A DNA stretch of 64,000 nucleotides, taken from NCBI RefSeq assembly GCF_036850765.1, contig NC_089496.1, positions 100,774,267 to 100,838,266 of the forward strand. The letters run 5' to 3'. Numbering within the stretch: the first letter of the stretch is position 1; every line of letters starts with the position of its first letter. Positions 35,128 to 47,209 of the stretch are shown piece by piece. The stretch is from Saccopteryx bilineata. Taxonomy: Eukaryota > Chordata > Mammalia > Chiroptera > Emballonuridae. Made by a program: the position numbers and the translations under genes. Below the pieces are notes generated by a model. It saw nothing but the letters and a program-made list of their open reading frames with translations, searched no databases and was not told the DNA's origin.

Positions 35128-36100
35128 ATGAACCACACCCCACCCTCAGACTCTGGTGGGCCTCCCCGACTGTCCAGGAGCATCGCCGTCTCGCTTTCCT
35201 CCTGAAATGACACGTCCACCTTTAGTTAATAGGTCGGATTCTCAAAGCCTCGGTTGGGTCTTCTCTCTGGAAAGCTGGGATTGGGGAGTTAAGGGACAAA
35301 CCCTCCAGGCATCTTCCCACCCAAGCTGGAGGTTCTGTCACTCGGTGGACCAGTGCGTCCTTGGTTTTCTTCGTCGTCGTCGCTGTTCCCATCTTGTCTT
35401 TGCCTAACACATCCCCTGGTCCACCTCCAGGCCCTTTGCCTCCCATTTCTGGCCACGTTTCCCAACCCATCGACGTAGAACCTTTCAGAACTGTTTGAAA
35501 ACTTGGAATCCACAGCGAATCCAACCATGTGACCTGGCATTAAGGATTCAGAAACCAAGAGAGATGCCAGCTCCAGTCCCAGGTTCCCAGTAGCTGGCGG
35601 TGGCTCCAGCGCCCTGACACCGTATCCAGCAAAGTCTCTTCCATGCCTCTCCTCGGGGCTGCCCTTCCACCCCAGGGAGTCCTAGCCCTGTGTCACCCTG
35701 AATAAGTCGTTCCGTGCCACTGAAGTGTGCCTGAATTCTAGACGCTGGGCAGTTGCCAGGGTCTTGATCTTGAATTCCCTTTCTTGACTGTCGTGTGACT
35801 CTTCCTGTGATTGATTGCTATGATTGTCACCTTTTGGATGGGGCTCAGGCAGGTATGCTGCCAGACCAGAAATGGCAGCCCTGCAGGCTACTCAAAGTCC
35901 CCAGACAAGGAGACCTTGGGGACAGGCATCGTTCGTTGTCCTGAAGGCAGAGAGCACTTCCTGCTTTTCCTCCTCAGGACTGCCCTCCCCACCCAGCAGA
36001 GTCCGGCTGATCCTGGCAGCCCCAGCGCAGAGGGCTTCCTCCTCCAGCAAGTCTCCCTAGAATGTCTTGTCTTGAAAGGATGGAAGGACTGTCAGAATTC
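35128..36100. other. Intergenic, no recognised feature
   Basis: No named repeat or gene. A short TCGTCGTCGTCG run lies at about 35,370. Confidence 0.35.
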
Positions 36101-36104
36101 TCGA

Positions 36105-36380
36105 GCCTGACAAGGTGGTGGTACAGTGGATAGAGCATCGGCCTGGGATGCTGAGGACCCAGGTTTGAAACCCCAAGGCTCACCAGCTTGAGTGTGGGGT
36201 CTCTGGCTTGAGTGTTGGGTCACTTGCTCTGCTGTAGCCCCCTGGTCAAGGCACATATGAGAAAGCAATCAATAAACAACTAAGGTACCACAAAGAAGAA
36301 CTGATGCTTCTCATCTCTCTCCCTTCCTGTCTGTCCCTCTCTCTCGCTCACTAAAAAAAAGAAAAAGAAAAAAAAAAAAA
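36105..36380 (+). mobile_element. Medium tRNA-type SINE, shortened body
   Basis: It starts GCCTGACAAGGTGGTGGTAC and ends in an A-rich tail. ATTCTCGA occurs just before and after, consistent with a target duplication. The body is about 50 bp shorter than its relatives. Confidence 0.82.
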
Positions 36381-37127
36381 GGATTCTCGAAATTCTGTAA
36401 CACTTCTCTCCAAGATTCATTTCTCATTTAATATCAGAAAATAATGCCTGTCTTTTAGGTCATCTCTCTCCAAACAGAATGTAAAATTGTGTGAGCAGGA
36501 ACTCAGGGTTGGCCCCTGGGTCCGGGCTGGCAGACCTTAGGCATTCAGGTTCATAGACTGGTCCTGGGTCCCTGGGACTGAGCCACCGCTTCTCTGTGGC
36601 AGGTGCCAGGTGCTGCCCCAGTGAGCTCGCTCCCCAAGGCCCCGTGGGCTGCCTGGCCTCCCCATCTCTCTGCATTGAACATGGTAAGCCTTTCTTTTCA
36701 TTCCCAGGTACAGATACCACTGTCCTCTGGTGGACACACCTGCTTCTACTTCGTCCAGTCCCCTGGGGCACTCTTCTTGGACCCCCACACGGTGGTTGGA
36801 TAGATAAGGTGGAATTCTAAGTCAGCTTTTCCCCAGGTCATTGATCGGGGTAAGTGTAGAAACTGAAAGAAATTATTTAGGAATTGGCCCAGTCTTGTAG
36901 AAAAAAGATGTTATTATTATCTAAGAAGAAGTGGGTGGGCACTAATGGGGCCCGAGGGCAGGCGGGAGTGCAGTGGAAGGTCGCCTAGAGGGCACAGGTG
37001 CATCTCCATGACCCTGGGCCAAGAGCCTTCCCCAGCGGGTCCTGTGTGGTGTTCCCAGCTCACCACTCTGCCAACCCTGAGACTCTCAGCAAGTGTCTTC
37101 TGTAGAAATGCTGATTTAGTTCACACC

Positions 37128-37241
37128 CCTCAGTTTCCAGGTTGGATAGAGGTGCTGAGAGACAGAATGACTGACCTGAGCCACCTGGATGGGTAAGGGT
37201 AGGGCTGTACTCTGGGTCTCCTGATTCTCCGTCTGAGCTCT
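37128..37241 (+). mobile_element. MIR fragment
   Basis: CCCCTCAGTTTCCAGGTTGG, then TGACTGACCTGAGCCACCTG and a TCTCCTGATTCTCCGTCTGA tail follow the MIR order. Confidence 0.5.
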
Positions 37242-37689
37242 TATTGCGGCCGCCATTGTGCTGAGGGTGAACCCAGCATCTTTGCCGTTCCTCCAGGATG
37301 GGAGATGTTGCCACCTCTGGTCAAGGCACCAGGTCTTGCTTTTCTGCTCAAAGACAAAATTTCTAGAGCCCCACGACAGACTCCTTGCTATGAGAACAGC
37401 CTACACCTAGTATGTGTTCACAAACCATTTCAGAAAGAAGGAGACCTTCTCCATGGGAGTGACGGCATCCCCAAGGGGACAAAAGTCATACATACAGTGT
37501 ATAAACACACATGTATGCACACACAAACAGTGGGCAAAAGGAGGTTTGCAGTTGTCCATAAAGAAAATAACAATTAATAAAATAAATAATAAAAGAATAA
37601 ACTGTGTTTTGCATACTCACAACGCTGTATGCAACATATAAATACACATACAGTATACATGCGGCATTAAAATTTCAGAGGGGGTGTAC

Positions 37690-38466
37690 GATTCTGGCCA
37701 CCAATTACGTTTCCCCCACATCACCAAACAATTCTCCAATGCCAGCTGGGTGTCCTCTAATTCTGCTCAATTCTGACACTATCTACCAGGGGATAGTGTC
37801 AGATCCCACAGGTTAAGGGCTCGGTCCTCCAGGACTGCCCAACCCATCCCAGGTGCCAATCACATGTCCAGATCATCACCTGTGCTCCTGAGCGACTATA
37901 GCTTAGCTTCCACCAATCTCCTCCTCAGGAACACTTAATTTGCTAGAGTGGTTCACAGAACTCAGGAAACATTTCACTTACTAGCTTGTGGGTTTCTTAC
38001 AAAAGGCTGTAACTCAGGAGTAGCCAGATGCCTCAGGACTAGCCAGGACGAGAGATGCCTAGGGTCAGTTATAGAGGAAGAGCTCCACGCCTCCTCTCCC
38101 CAAATCTCCAGGTGTTCACCAATCCCTCTCCTCCTGGGTGTTTACGGCAGCTTCATTATATAGACATGGCTGATTACATCATTGGCCACTGGTGATTGAT
38201 CCAACCTCCAACCCCTTTTTTCCTCCTGGGAGGGCAAGGGGTGGGATTATACCTTCTAACCTTCCAATCACATAATTGCTTCCCTTGGCAACCAGCCCCA
38301 AAGTTCGGTGTTTCCAACAGTCAGGCATGACTGAAAAGTTTGTTGTGAATATCAGGACACTTTTATCGCTCTTATCATTTAGGATATTCTAAGAATTTTA
38401 GGAGCTCTGTGCCAGAAATGGGATGAAGACCAAATATATATTTATTATAAGTCACAATATCATAGG
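37690..38466 (+). mobile_element. Old endogenous retrovirus LTR
   Basis: It is about 780 bp long with TTCATTATATAGACATGGCT (TATA-like), GACCAAATATATATTTATTA near the 3' end and a final CACAATATCATA. The plan and the TCACATAATTGCTTCCCTTGG stretch resemble ancient mammalian ERV LTRs. No internal viral gene is next to it. Subfamily not resolved. Confidence 0.5.
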
Positions 38467-38564
38467 ACAAAATGTCTCCGACGGCTCCTGGGGGGGCGAT
38501 AATGGAAAAGTTGAGAAACACAGGAGTAGAGGTTCTGGATAGACTCTCCCCTCTACCTCCCCTC

Positions 38565-38695
38565 TACCGCGGGCAACTTACTTCACCTTTCTGTACCCTG
38601 GTTTCCCCCTCAGTCAAATGGGAATCCGAGTTAGACTCCCTCATCGGTTGTTGTGAGGATTACATGAGATACTGTACATGAAGAATTTAGCTCAG
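38565..38695 (-). mobile_element. MIR fragment
   Basis: The complement reads like the MIR core: GGTTTCCCCCTCAGTCAAAT and TTGTGAGGATTACATGAGAT on this strand. Confidence 0.6.
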
Positions 38696-39044
38696 AATTC
38701 AGCAGAGATGTTAGATGCAAGATGGTTGACAGGGAAGAAGTCCTCCCCTCAACGTGATAAAAATCACTCGTGCCTCCTGTGGCACAGAAAACAGAGCTAC
38801 CAGTTAGCTGTCCCAGCCATTGCTACATGCAGAGGGTCCTGCTTGGTGCCAGACTGGAATTCGGTGCTATGACTCAACCACCCACTTCTGTCTCCACCCT
38901 CCACCCCTCTGAGTGGGAGGCCAAGCCTGGTGCCACATGCTTTGTTAGATAATCAATTGCACAAAGCCCTTAAACTTAAAGGATTCAAAGCCTCCAAGGC
39001 GAAACAAGAACTCCACTGCCGTGGCCAAAGAGCCCAGTCTACTG

Positions 39045-39190
39045 AGCCAGTGCTTCAGAAATGTTAACATGGCTACGACTCACCTGGGCATCCTGTTAAC
39101 ATCCTGATTCTGATTCAGGTCTGAGGTAGGACCAGGGAGCCTGTGTCTCTCCCAAGCTCCCAGGTGACACTGATGGTGCTGGCCCCGGAC
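39045..39190 (+). mobile_element. hAT-Charlie (MER5/MER20-like) fragment
   Basis: It contains GACTCACCTGGGCATCCTG and TTCTGATTCAGGTCTGAGG, then AGCTCCCAGGTGACACTGAT. The pattern of the MER5 group is recognisable but eroded. Confidence 0.45.
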
Positions 39191-39295
39191 CGCAAAGGGA
39201 GGAGCCAAGTATTAGAGAAGCTGCCCTTCCACCCCAGTTAGCCAACCCGAGGAAACGGTGTTTTCCCTGCTCTGCTGATGGCCGCACACTCTTTT

Positions 39296-39454
39296 TAAAT
39301 TTATTTATTTATTCATTTTAGAGAGAGAGAAAGGGGGGAGGAGCAGAAAGCATCAACTCCCATATGTGCCTTGACCAGACAAGTGCAGAGTTTCTAACCA
39401 GCGACCTCAGCATTTCCAAGTCGACGCTTTATCCACTGCGCCACCACAGGTCAG
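39296..39454 (-). mobile_element. Short tRNA-type SINE
   Basis: The family is shown by the complement of ATCCACTGCGCCACCACAGG. A perfect 15-bp duplication GCCGCACACTCTTTT flanks it (39,281-39,295 and 39,455-39,469). Confidence 0.88.
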
Positions 39455-39645
39455 GCCGCACACTCTTTTGACAATGAAATGTCTAGAAAAATTCACGCCC
39501 GTACATTCTGGGATGAGATCTTCCACGGGAGTTCATCTGGGGTCATGGCGGGTCTCTGAGTCTCCTGAACTCTGCGTTACAGTTTTCCTGCTGAATCATG
39601 GGGTCATGGGGTTGGACTTGTTTTTCTTTCAAGATCAAAATACTT

Positions 39646-40150
39646 TCATTGCAGCACTGTTCACAGTGGCCAAGACATGGAAACAACCAAAAAGCCCTTC
39701 AATAGAAGACTGGATAAAGAAGATGTGGCACATATACACTATGGAATACTACTCAGCCATAAGAAATGATGACATCAGATCATTTACAGCAAAATGGTGG
39801 GATCTTGATAACATTATAAGGAGTGAAATAAGCAAATCAGAAAAAAACAAGAACTACATGATTCCATACATTGGTGGAACATAAAAATGAGACTAAGAGA
39901 CATGGACAAGAGTGTGGTGGTTACCAAGGGTGGGGGGGGAGGGAGGACATGGGAGGGAGGGAGGGAGAGAGTTAGGAGGGGGAGGGGCACAGAGAACTAG
40001 ATAGAGGGTGACGGAGGACAATCTGACTTTGGGCGAGGGGTTTGCAACATAATTTGATGACAAAATAACCTAGACATGTTTTCTTTGAATATATGTACCC
40101 TGATTTATTAATGTCATCCCATTACCATTAATAAAAATTTATTAAAAAAA
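39646..40150 (+). mobile_element. 5'-truncated L1, young
   Basis: The last ~80 codons of L1 ORF2 ([20 protein letters not shown] region) are intact and end at 39,884, followed by a 3' UTR with a G-rich tract and an A-rich tail. The duplication AAAATACTT occurs at 39,637-39,645 and 40,151-40,159. Confidence 0.88.
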
Positions 40151-40524
40151 AAAATACTTCAGGGGAAGGGAGAGCGAAGGTGGAGGGAGAGGAAGGAGAC
40201 TCGTTGTAGTGCACCTTCCCAAACTCCTCTTGGACCCAGCCTCAGGTCACCATGATTTTTTTTTTTTTCCCCGAGCAGAAACAACCGAGAGAAGGGAAGT
40301 GGGGACCGTTATCAGAGGAACCTCGGCAGGGCAGAGCACTTGAAACGGGGCCACTCCTATCACACAGTGTTTGGGGATCCCGTTCTGTCACTTGGTGAGA
40401 ATTTTTAGTGTGATTCAGGCAATGTTTACAGATGGACACAGACTAGAAGGGATTGGGTTATAGGGTTCAGAGCCAAGAACGGGCAAATCCCAGATGGCAA
40501 GAACTAATCACCTTTTTTTTTTTT

Positions 40525-40727
40525 AATCTTTTTATTTTTTAAATTTATTTATTCATTTTTATAAAGGACAGAGAGAGGGAGAGAGAGAGACAGAGAGAGA
40601 GAGAAGGGGGAGGAGCAGAAAGCATCAACTCCCATATGTGCCTTGACCAGGCAAGCCCAGGGTTTCAAACCGGCGACCTCAGCATTTCCAGGTCGAAGTT
40701 TTATCCACTGTGCCACCACAGGTCAGG
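40525..40727 (-). mobile_element. Short tRNA-type SINE
   Basis: Poly-T and GA tract, then the complement of the family head. The flanks share TAATCA followed by T-rich sequence, an imperfect duplication. Confidence 0.83.
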
Positions 40728-41076
40728 CCTAATCAAGTTTTTAAGTTAACGTCTTTGAGGAGCAGTTTCCTTAGAAAAAGGGTCACCTGTTAACGCACAC
40801 AGATGTGGCAACTTGGACTGTTCGGAGAATGATTTTGCAAGTGTGTTTGACTGTGGATTTGTTCTTCAGTCTGCCCATTGACCTGAAGGTTTTTGGTAGG
40901 GTTCGTATCTTACCTCACACCACTATTGTCACTTAATTCAAACCACAACCAGGAATGCCAAAGGGGTGTCCCAGAATCCATGGTCTAGCCATCAGGTGGG
41001 TCTCCCCCAGGGGGTTGTAAGCATGGGACAGTTTGGGAAGTTGCAAGAAAGACCTTCCTGAGCAGGGTCATGTCTT

Positions 41077-41457
41077 TTTTTTTTTTTTTTTCCTGCATTT
41101 TTCTGAAGCCGGTAACAGGGAGGCAGTCAGACAGACTCCTGCATGCGCCCGACCGGGATCCACCCAGCATGCCCACCAGGGGACGATGCTCTGCCCATCT
41201 AGGGCGTTGCTCTGTTGCAACCAGAGCCATTCTAGCACCTGAGGTAGAGGCCATAGAGCCATCCTCAACGTCCGGGCCAACCCCACTCCAATGGAGCCTT
41301 GTCTGTGGGAGGAGAAGAGAGAGACAGAGAGGAAGGAGAGGAGGAGGGGTGGAGAAGCAGATGGGCGCTTCTCCTGTGTGCCCTGGCCGGGAATCGAACC
41401 TGGGAGTCCTGCACGCCAGGCCGACACTCTACAACTGAGCCAACCGGCCAGGGCCTG
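41077..41457 (-). mobile_element. Long tRNA-type SINE, full length
   Basis: A perfect 12-bp duplication GGGTCATGTCTT flanks it (41,065-41,076 and 41,458-41,469). The body has a single GGGCAGAGCATCG unit and is more diverged than 41,564-41,949. Confidence 0.9.
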
Positions 41458-41563
41458 GGGTCATGTCTTGATTCGAGGTGCCCTTCAGACTGAAGAGTTG
41501 GAGAGTCTGGTTAGAAGCCCAGCCCCATCGTTTCTGATCTGTGTGACACTGGGTATGATTCTT

Positions 41564-41949
41564 TTTTTTTTTTTTCTTTTTTTCATTTTTCTGAAGCTGG
41601 AAACAGGGAGAGACAGTCAGACAGACTCCCGCATGCGCCCGACCGGGATCCACCCGGCACGCCCACCAGGGGCGACGCTCTGCCCATCCTGGGCGTCGCC
41701 ATGTTGCGACCAGAGCCACTGTAGCGCCTGGGGCAGAGGCCACAGAGCCATCCCCAGCGCCCGGGCCATCTTTGCTCCAATGGAGCCTTGGCTTGGCTGC
41801 GGGAGGGGAAGAGAGAGACAGAGAGGAAAGCGCGGCGGAGGGGTGGAGAAGCAAATGGGCGCTTCTCCTGTGTGCCCTGGCCAGGAATCGAACCCGGGTC
41901 CTCCGCACGCTAGGCCGACGCTCTACCGCTGAGCCAACCCGGCCAGGGC
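41564..41949 (-). mobile_element. Long tRNA-type SINE, full length, young
   Basis: A perfect 13-bp duplication GGGTATGATTCTT flanks it (41,551-41,563 and 41,950-41,962). It has a single GGGCAGAGCGTCG unit and a small AAGCC duplication near the middle. It inserted into an old MIR. Confidence 0.92.
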
Positions 41950-42119
41950 GGGTATGATTCTTCATCTGGGAGATGGGATGGTAACACTGACTTTGTAGAC
42001 ACGTCATAAGGATGCTGAAGGATGAGGCACAGAGAAAACTTACATCTTACTGTATCTGGCACCGAGTGAGTGCTCAAGTGTTGGGGGGGGGGGTGAGGAA
42101 CAAGTGGAATACAATTTAA

Positions 42120-42600
42120 TGATTTTCATTTAGTAACAAAATTGTGTAGCCATCAGCACAATTAATTTGAGAATATCTCCATCACCCTGAAAGGAAACCT
42201 CATACCCATTAGTAGTCACCCCATCCCCTCACCATGGCCTTCAAGCCTCCCCTCACTTAGGCAGCCCTCACTCTAGTTCGCTTTCTGACTCTCTAGAGTT
42301 GCCTGTTCTGAAAATGTTGTAGAAATGGAACTACACAATATTCCCAAAGACTATTCCACTGGTCTTCTTGTGCCTGGTTTCTGTCAATTAGGATAATGTT
42401 TTCAATGTTCATCCTGTTGTAGCATGTATCAGTAATTCATTACTTTTTATTGCTAAATAATAGTCCATTGTCTGGATAGGTGCCATTTTATTTATCCATT
42501 CAACTGATGGGTATCTGAGTTGTTTCCCTTTCAGTCTATGATGAACCGCGCAGCTCTGACCACTCACGCACGAGTGTCTGTGTGGATGTACGCGTGTGCC
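42120..42600 (-). mobile_element. L1 fragment, antisense, old
   Basis: AATTGTGTAGCCATCAGCAC and ATTGCTAAATAATAGTCCAT are antisense L1 landmarks equivalent to those at 32.6-33.3 kb. Confidence 0.7.
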
Positions 42601-44160
42601 CTTGCCTGTTGAGTGCACTGCATAGTTACGCCCTGAATCAGATGTTGCTCTCTCTGCTTTCACTCTTGCCCACTTCCGGGCTACATACTTCTCTCTGGTT
42701 TTTCCTCTAGCTGGCCTTTTTGTTTTCCCACAATCTGGAGGGGTTTTGTTGTTCCTAACAAGGTCACATTCGGAGGTTCTGGGTGGACACCTGTGTCAGG
42801 GGACGCTATTTCAACCCCCTGCAGATGCCATCCTATCTGAGTTCAAAAAGAAAAACACTTTTATGTAAAAGAAGACTCTGCAAGCACAACACTGGCTTTC
42901 CTTATTCTGACTCCTCCTCCACCCAGGCCCTGAAGATAGTGACTAAATTCCCTCCAGGGGTGACGGTCTCAGTAGAAACTTAATACTGGAGATTGAGCAC
43001 TCGACCTCCTGGCAAACAATAGACCGAAGACACAGCCTAACTGGGGAGGAAACTCCATTGTCTGCTACAATGGCAGAAGTTACAGGCCATTTTCCCCAAC
43101 CTTCAGAGGGTTCTCACAGTTGGGAGGGGAGAAGAAAAGGGGAACTGGTCCCAGTGGGTTATTTTCCCTTTAAGCAACTGTGCACCTGACCGCTTCTCTT
43201 GTCCCATGCTTCTTTCTATAAACGGAGACAATCTCCTTGCAAATGAGGTGACATTTGAGCAGCCTAGGAGATGCCCGTGATCTCCCAGGGAGGCCTCCGG
43301 AGATGGGAGTCCTCTTTGCAGACGTCCTAGGCCTTATCTAACCTTGGGTCCCACGAATTAGAGTGACAGGAGGTGGCAAAGCCTGGTGATGGGTGCTTGG
43401 TTACAGGCCAGCTCCAATCTTGCCCTGAGACCATGCAACGTGGGCAGAGGTTCCTAACCTGGACTGCCATCAGGATCACCTGGAAGCTTTTACATTTTAG
43501 ATACAGCCTCCCAGTTCCCACCCACCCGGACTTACCAGATCAGAATCTCCTGTGGGAGCTCAGCGGTTACACCTGGGTGTGCGTCCTGGCTCTTCCCCCA
43601 ACCCCTGGCCAGCCTGGCCACTCCAGACGACCTCTGACCTGTGTGCCCAGGCCGCCACCACTCAGCCGGCTTGCTAGTGGGATCACACACGATGCCCGTG
43701 AAAGGGCCGCATTCACTGGCAGCCGTTTGATTAAAATAATAGTTAGTAATTACTAGCAATTTACTCTGACTTGTCCAAAATGCCTTTGTTTTGGGAGGAC
43801 AGGAGTATTTGTTCTATTTTAAAAACAACCCATGGTAATCTAGCCGACTCTTACTCCTATCTGATGGGAGTGAGACTGCCGTCCACATTGTCTAACTCTT
43901 CCCTAAGAAGCGTATAGTTGGGATAATAGCAGGAATGAAAAGTCTTGTGCCTCCCGGGCCAGCACTTGTCCAGCTTAGATAACATAATGTTATGAATCCA
44001 AGGCCAGGCCCTACTTCTCTGAGAAAGGGTGGTAGGAGTCTTTGCAAAGATGAGCCTTCCGGCAAATCGTTAGAAAACCACGTTTTCATACGGAGATTCT
44101 GGAGAGCTGTGACAACCTTGGCAGGAATGTGGCTTTTGGACTTGGTGGAGGGGGCTAGAT
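42601..44160. other. Intergenic, mostly unrecognised
   Basis: Apart from the MER5-like fragment at 43,443-43,590 I see nothing to name. Confidence 0.35.
43443..43590 (+). mobile_element. MER5-like hAT-Charlie fragment
   Basis: GAGGTTCCTAACCTGGACTG, then GATCACCTGGAAGCTTTTA and CCAGATCAGAATCTCC follow the MER5 layout. Diverged, with the right end unclear. Confidence 0.55.
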
Positions 44161-44167
44161 TCTAGAC

Positions 44168-44357
44168 CAGGCGTCCCCAGACTACGGCCTGCAGGCCTCA
44201 CGCGGCCCCCTGAGGCCATTTATCCGGCCCCGCCGCACTTCCGGAAGGGGCACCTCTTTCACTGGTGGTCACTGAGAGGAGCACTGTATGTGGCGGCCCT
44301 CCAACAGTCTGAGGGACAGTGAACTGGCCCCCTGTGTAAAAAGTTTGGGGACCCCTG
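44168..44357 (+). mobile_element. hAT MITE (family A), second copy
   Basis: 190 bp from CAGGCGTCCCCAGAC to TTTGGGGACCCCTG. The flanks TTCTAGAC and ATCTAGAC match at 7 of 8 positions, as expected for a hAT target duplication. No coding capacity. Confidence 0.86.
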
Positions 44358-45690
44358 ATCTAGACTCTCCTAGTCCTGGGTTTAACCCCCCCTTCCCCCC
44401 CCCCCCCCGCAGATTATACGAAGTCATCTACGAGTGCTTAGGCCAGCACCAGGCACTCCCCATGTCCTGACAGTGTCACCTGCAGCCGTCCTCCTGTCAC
44501 CTGACCTCACGGACCCACAGCCTGCTTCCCAAGCTCTGGGTGTGGAGGCAGAGGCTTGGCCTGCCTCTGGGCCCTGGGGAAGCCCCAGGAGGCCCCAAGA
44601 AAATCATGCTAAGAGCGAGGTGGAACCAGCCTCTGCTCGGAGGGAGGGCTTCCCGAGCCAACTTCTCTTTTTATCTGGAGGGGAGGGCTGCCCTCAGAGG
44701 CGGCAGCAGGGGGGCAACACAAACACGGAGAAACCTCTCCAGGGGCCGCCATTGTGCTCAGGACAATGGCAGTCCCCGCAGAGAGTTTTCATCCAGCTGA
44801 GATCGGAAAGTAAAATAAATGTGGTCACATCACACCCTCTGCCAGAGCCCTGACTGGGAGCCTCCCCCAGCTCCATGGCAGGGAAGGGGCACTTTTATCA
44901 GTCCCGGCCTAATACGGGGGAGAAGGGAATTTAGGGTGTGGAAACAGGTCCTCACGGTGGGGGGTTGGGGTTCCCAGAAACTGCGGGCACAAGTCTTTTG
45001 ACCACCCTGGGCTTTCTCAGAAGCTGCCAGCACCACGTCCCCACCCTTTCCAGGGCTTTCCGGACAACAATGGGCCCAGTCCAGCTGGGCAGGGCCAGCA
45101 ACACACCCGGTGAGGCTGTTTGGCTCCATACGAAGGAGGAGCCCCCTCCCAGCCATGGGCAGGAGGGGCTGAGTAGGACTGGTGGCTTTCTGGAGCCTAA
45201 GGGAAATGTCCCCAAATGCTTTAAGGACCGGCAGCTCAGCCTCTGCTGCTTGGGCTGGCTTCAGAGTGAGTCAGACAGTTGTTAAGATCTTTCTGGAACC
45301 AGGGCCATCTTTCAAGGGAATGAGTCTCAGCTCTTCTGCAGCTGGTGTTTTCTAAGTGTCCCTCGTGCAGACCAGGGAAGTCCTCCCCACCCAGGAAACA
45401 CTGGGCCCGCCGCTCTGAAACGGCTTGTGAAGAGCGGAGACCCAAGTTGGCATCTTGGAATGTTTCCCTTCAGAGCAGCCTCCACCTCGGCTGGCACAGT
45501 GCCTGAGGGGGATCTGAAGGCCCTCACTGCATGACACTTGCCCACAGGCTAAGCTTGGAACGGGGGACATGGGGGCGGGGAGAAGGTGGAAGCAGCTGTG
45601 TGAAATCAACCACGTAACATACGGAGCTCAGGACTGGGTGTATAGTAAGTCTTTCTACATGGTGGCAACTTTATTAATAAAAGCTAATGT
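44358..45690. other. Intergenic, no recognised feature
   Basis: Opens with long C-runs (44,387-44,408). Overlapping frames on both strands show no family motif. Confidence 0.35.
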
Positions 45691-45757
45691 CTGAGTGCTT
45701 ATTTTGTACCATGCTGGGTCCTGTTCTACAGGAGTCTCACAATAACCCTGTGAGGTA

Positions 45758-46124
45758 CTGACCAGGCAGTAGCGCAGTGGATAGAGCATCGGACTGGGAT
45801 GCGGAAGACCCAGGTTTGAGACCCCAAGGTCGCCAATTTAAGCGCGGGCTCATCTGATTTGAGCAAAGCTCACCAGCTTGGACCCAAGGTTGCTGGCTCA
45901 AGCAAGGGGTTACTCGGTCTGCTGAAGGCCCATGATCAAGGCACATACGAGAAAGCAATCAATGAACAACTAAGGTGTCGCAATGTGCAACGAAAAACTA
46001 ATGATTGATGCTTCTCATCTCTCCATCCCTGTCTATCCCTCACTCGGACTCTCTCTCTGTCTCTGTAAAAAAACAAAATTAAATTAAAATTAAAAAAACA
46101 AAACAAGACAAAAACAATATGTAA
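45758..46124 (+). mobile_element. Medium tRNA-type SINE inside MIR
   Basis: Head CTGACCAGGCAGTAGCGCAG, tail of A-rich repeats. A perfect 17-bp duplication AATAACCCTGTGAGGTA flanks it (45,741-45,757 and 46,125-46,141), itself part of a MIR element. Confidence 0.92.
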
Positions 46125-46270
46125 AATAACCCTGTGAGGTAGGTATTCTTCTTCTTCCTATTTTATCAAAGTGGAAAGTCAGCCTTAGAGAAGTTAAGCA
46201 CATTGTCACGAGTTACACAGATAATTATTGGTGGGGCTGGACTCAACCCCAGGAAGGTTGATGCTATAGC
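46125..46270 (+). mobile_element. MIR, right half
   Basis: Continues the MIR cut by the SINE at 45,758: TATTTTATCAAAGTGGAAAG, then a decayed core. The left half is at about 45,690-45,757. Confidence 0.65.
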
Positions 46271-46496
46271 CTGCATTCAACTGCCACGTAAAACTTTGTT
46301 CTTATTACTATTCAGTAGCGTGTCACCAGGGTATCTCAACCTCAGACTATTATTACTGGACAAAGACAGAGGTATTCTTGAAGTGTATAAAAGTTGCGAG
46401 CTCTTGTATTACAGTATTGCTATAAAGACTAGTGGAAGAAAAAAGCCCAGAACAAAAATTTAAATTGTCAAATGATTTGAACTATTTAAAACAATA

Positions 46497-46867
46497 CTGC
46501 CTGGCAGCGTAGCTCAGTTGGTTAGAGCGTTGTCCCATATGCTAAGGTTGCAGTTTTGGTCCCGGGTCAGGGCACATGCAAGAATGAACAAATGGCCTGA
46601 CTTGTGGTGGCTCAGTAAATAAAACCTTGACCTGGAATGCTGAGGTTGCCGGTTCAAAGTCCCGGGCTTGCCAGGTCAAGGTGCATGCGAGAAGCAACTA
46701 ATAGTTGATGCTTCCTGCTCCTCCCTCCCCTTTCTCGCTCTCTCTCCTTTCTCTAAAATCAATAAATAAAATCTTAAAAAAAAATCAACCAATGAATGCA
46801 TAAATAAGTGGAACAACAAATCAATGTTTCTCTCTCTCCCTTCTTCTCTAAAATCAATTTAAAAAAT
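46497..46867 (+). mobile_element. VES-type tRNA SINE interrupted by another SINE
   Basis: The outer element begins CAGCGTAGCTCAGTTGGTTA with a pol III A box and a decayed B box. It continues after the insert with AATGAATGCATAAATAAGTG and a CT tract. The inner short SINE occupies about 46,595-46,785 and starts GCCTGACTTGTGGTGGCTCA. Two SINE families are therefore stacked here. Confidence 0.82.
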
Positions 46868-47079
46868 ACCAAGAAACTCATTACCCAAAATCACCCGTTA
46901 ATAGAATACTTCCCTGGGTCTGAACACCCTCCCTTACTTTATTTAGCCTCACTACCCAATATGATGACCAGAGCAGGTATCCACTCCTAATTTACCAAAG
47001 AGGAAACAGGCTCCGAGAGTTGATGGGGCCCTTCAAGTCTAAGAAGCTAATTACTCTTAATAAAAATCACTCAGGTTTC

Positions 47080-47205
47080 TTAATTACTTTGTGCTAGGTA
47101 CTGTACTGTGCTCAACAGGTTGTAATAATTAAGCAACAACGTTCTGCTGGATATTGTCTATTTTGCAGTTGAACAAACTGAGACCTAGAGAGGCTAAATA
47201 CGTGT
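47080..47205 (+). mobile_element. MIR fragment
   Basis: GTGCTAGGTACTGTACTGTG followed by CAAACTGAGACCTAGAGAGG. Confidence 0.6.
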
Positions 47206-47209
47206 CCTT

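Noticed and set aside
39468..39884. 138-codon open frame as a host gene
   Set aside because: The right part is the LINE-1 ORF2 C terminus; the left part is unrelated flanking DNA read through by chance.
41291..41932. 213-codon open frame
   Set aside because: It runs through two antisense long SINEs; the repeated peptide segments are SINE translations.
46497..46575. tRNA gene with TAGCTCAGTTGGTTAGAGC
   Set aside because: The downstream body, CT tract and family resemblance show a VES-type SINE. The B box is damaged.
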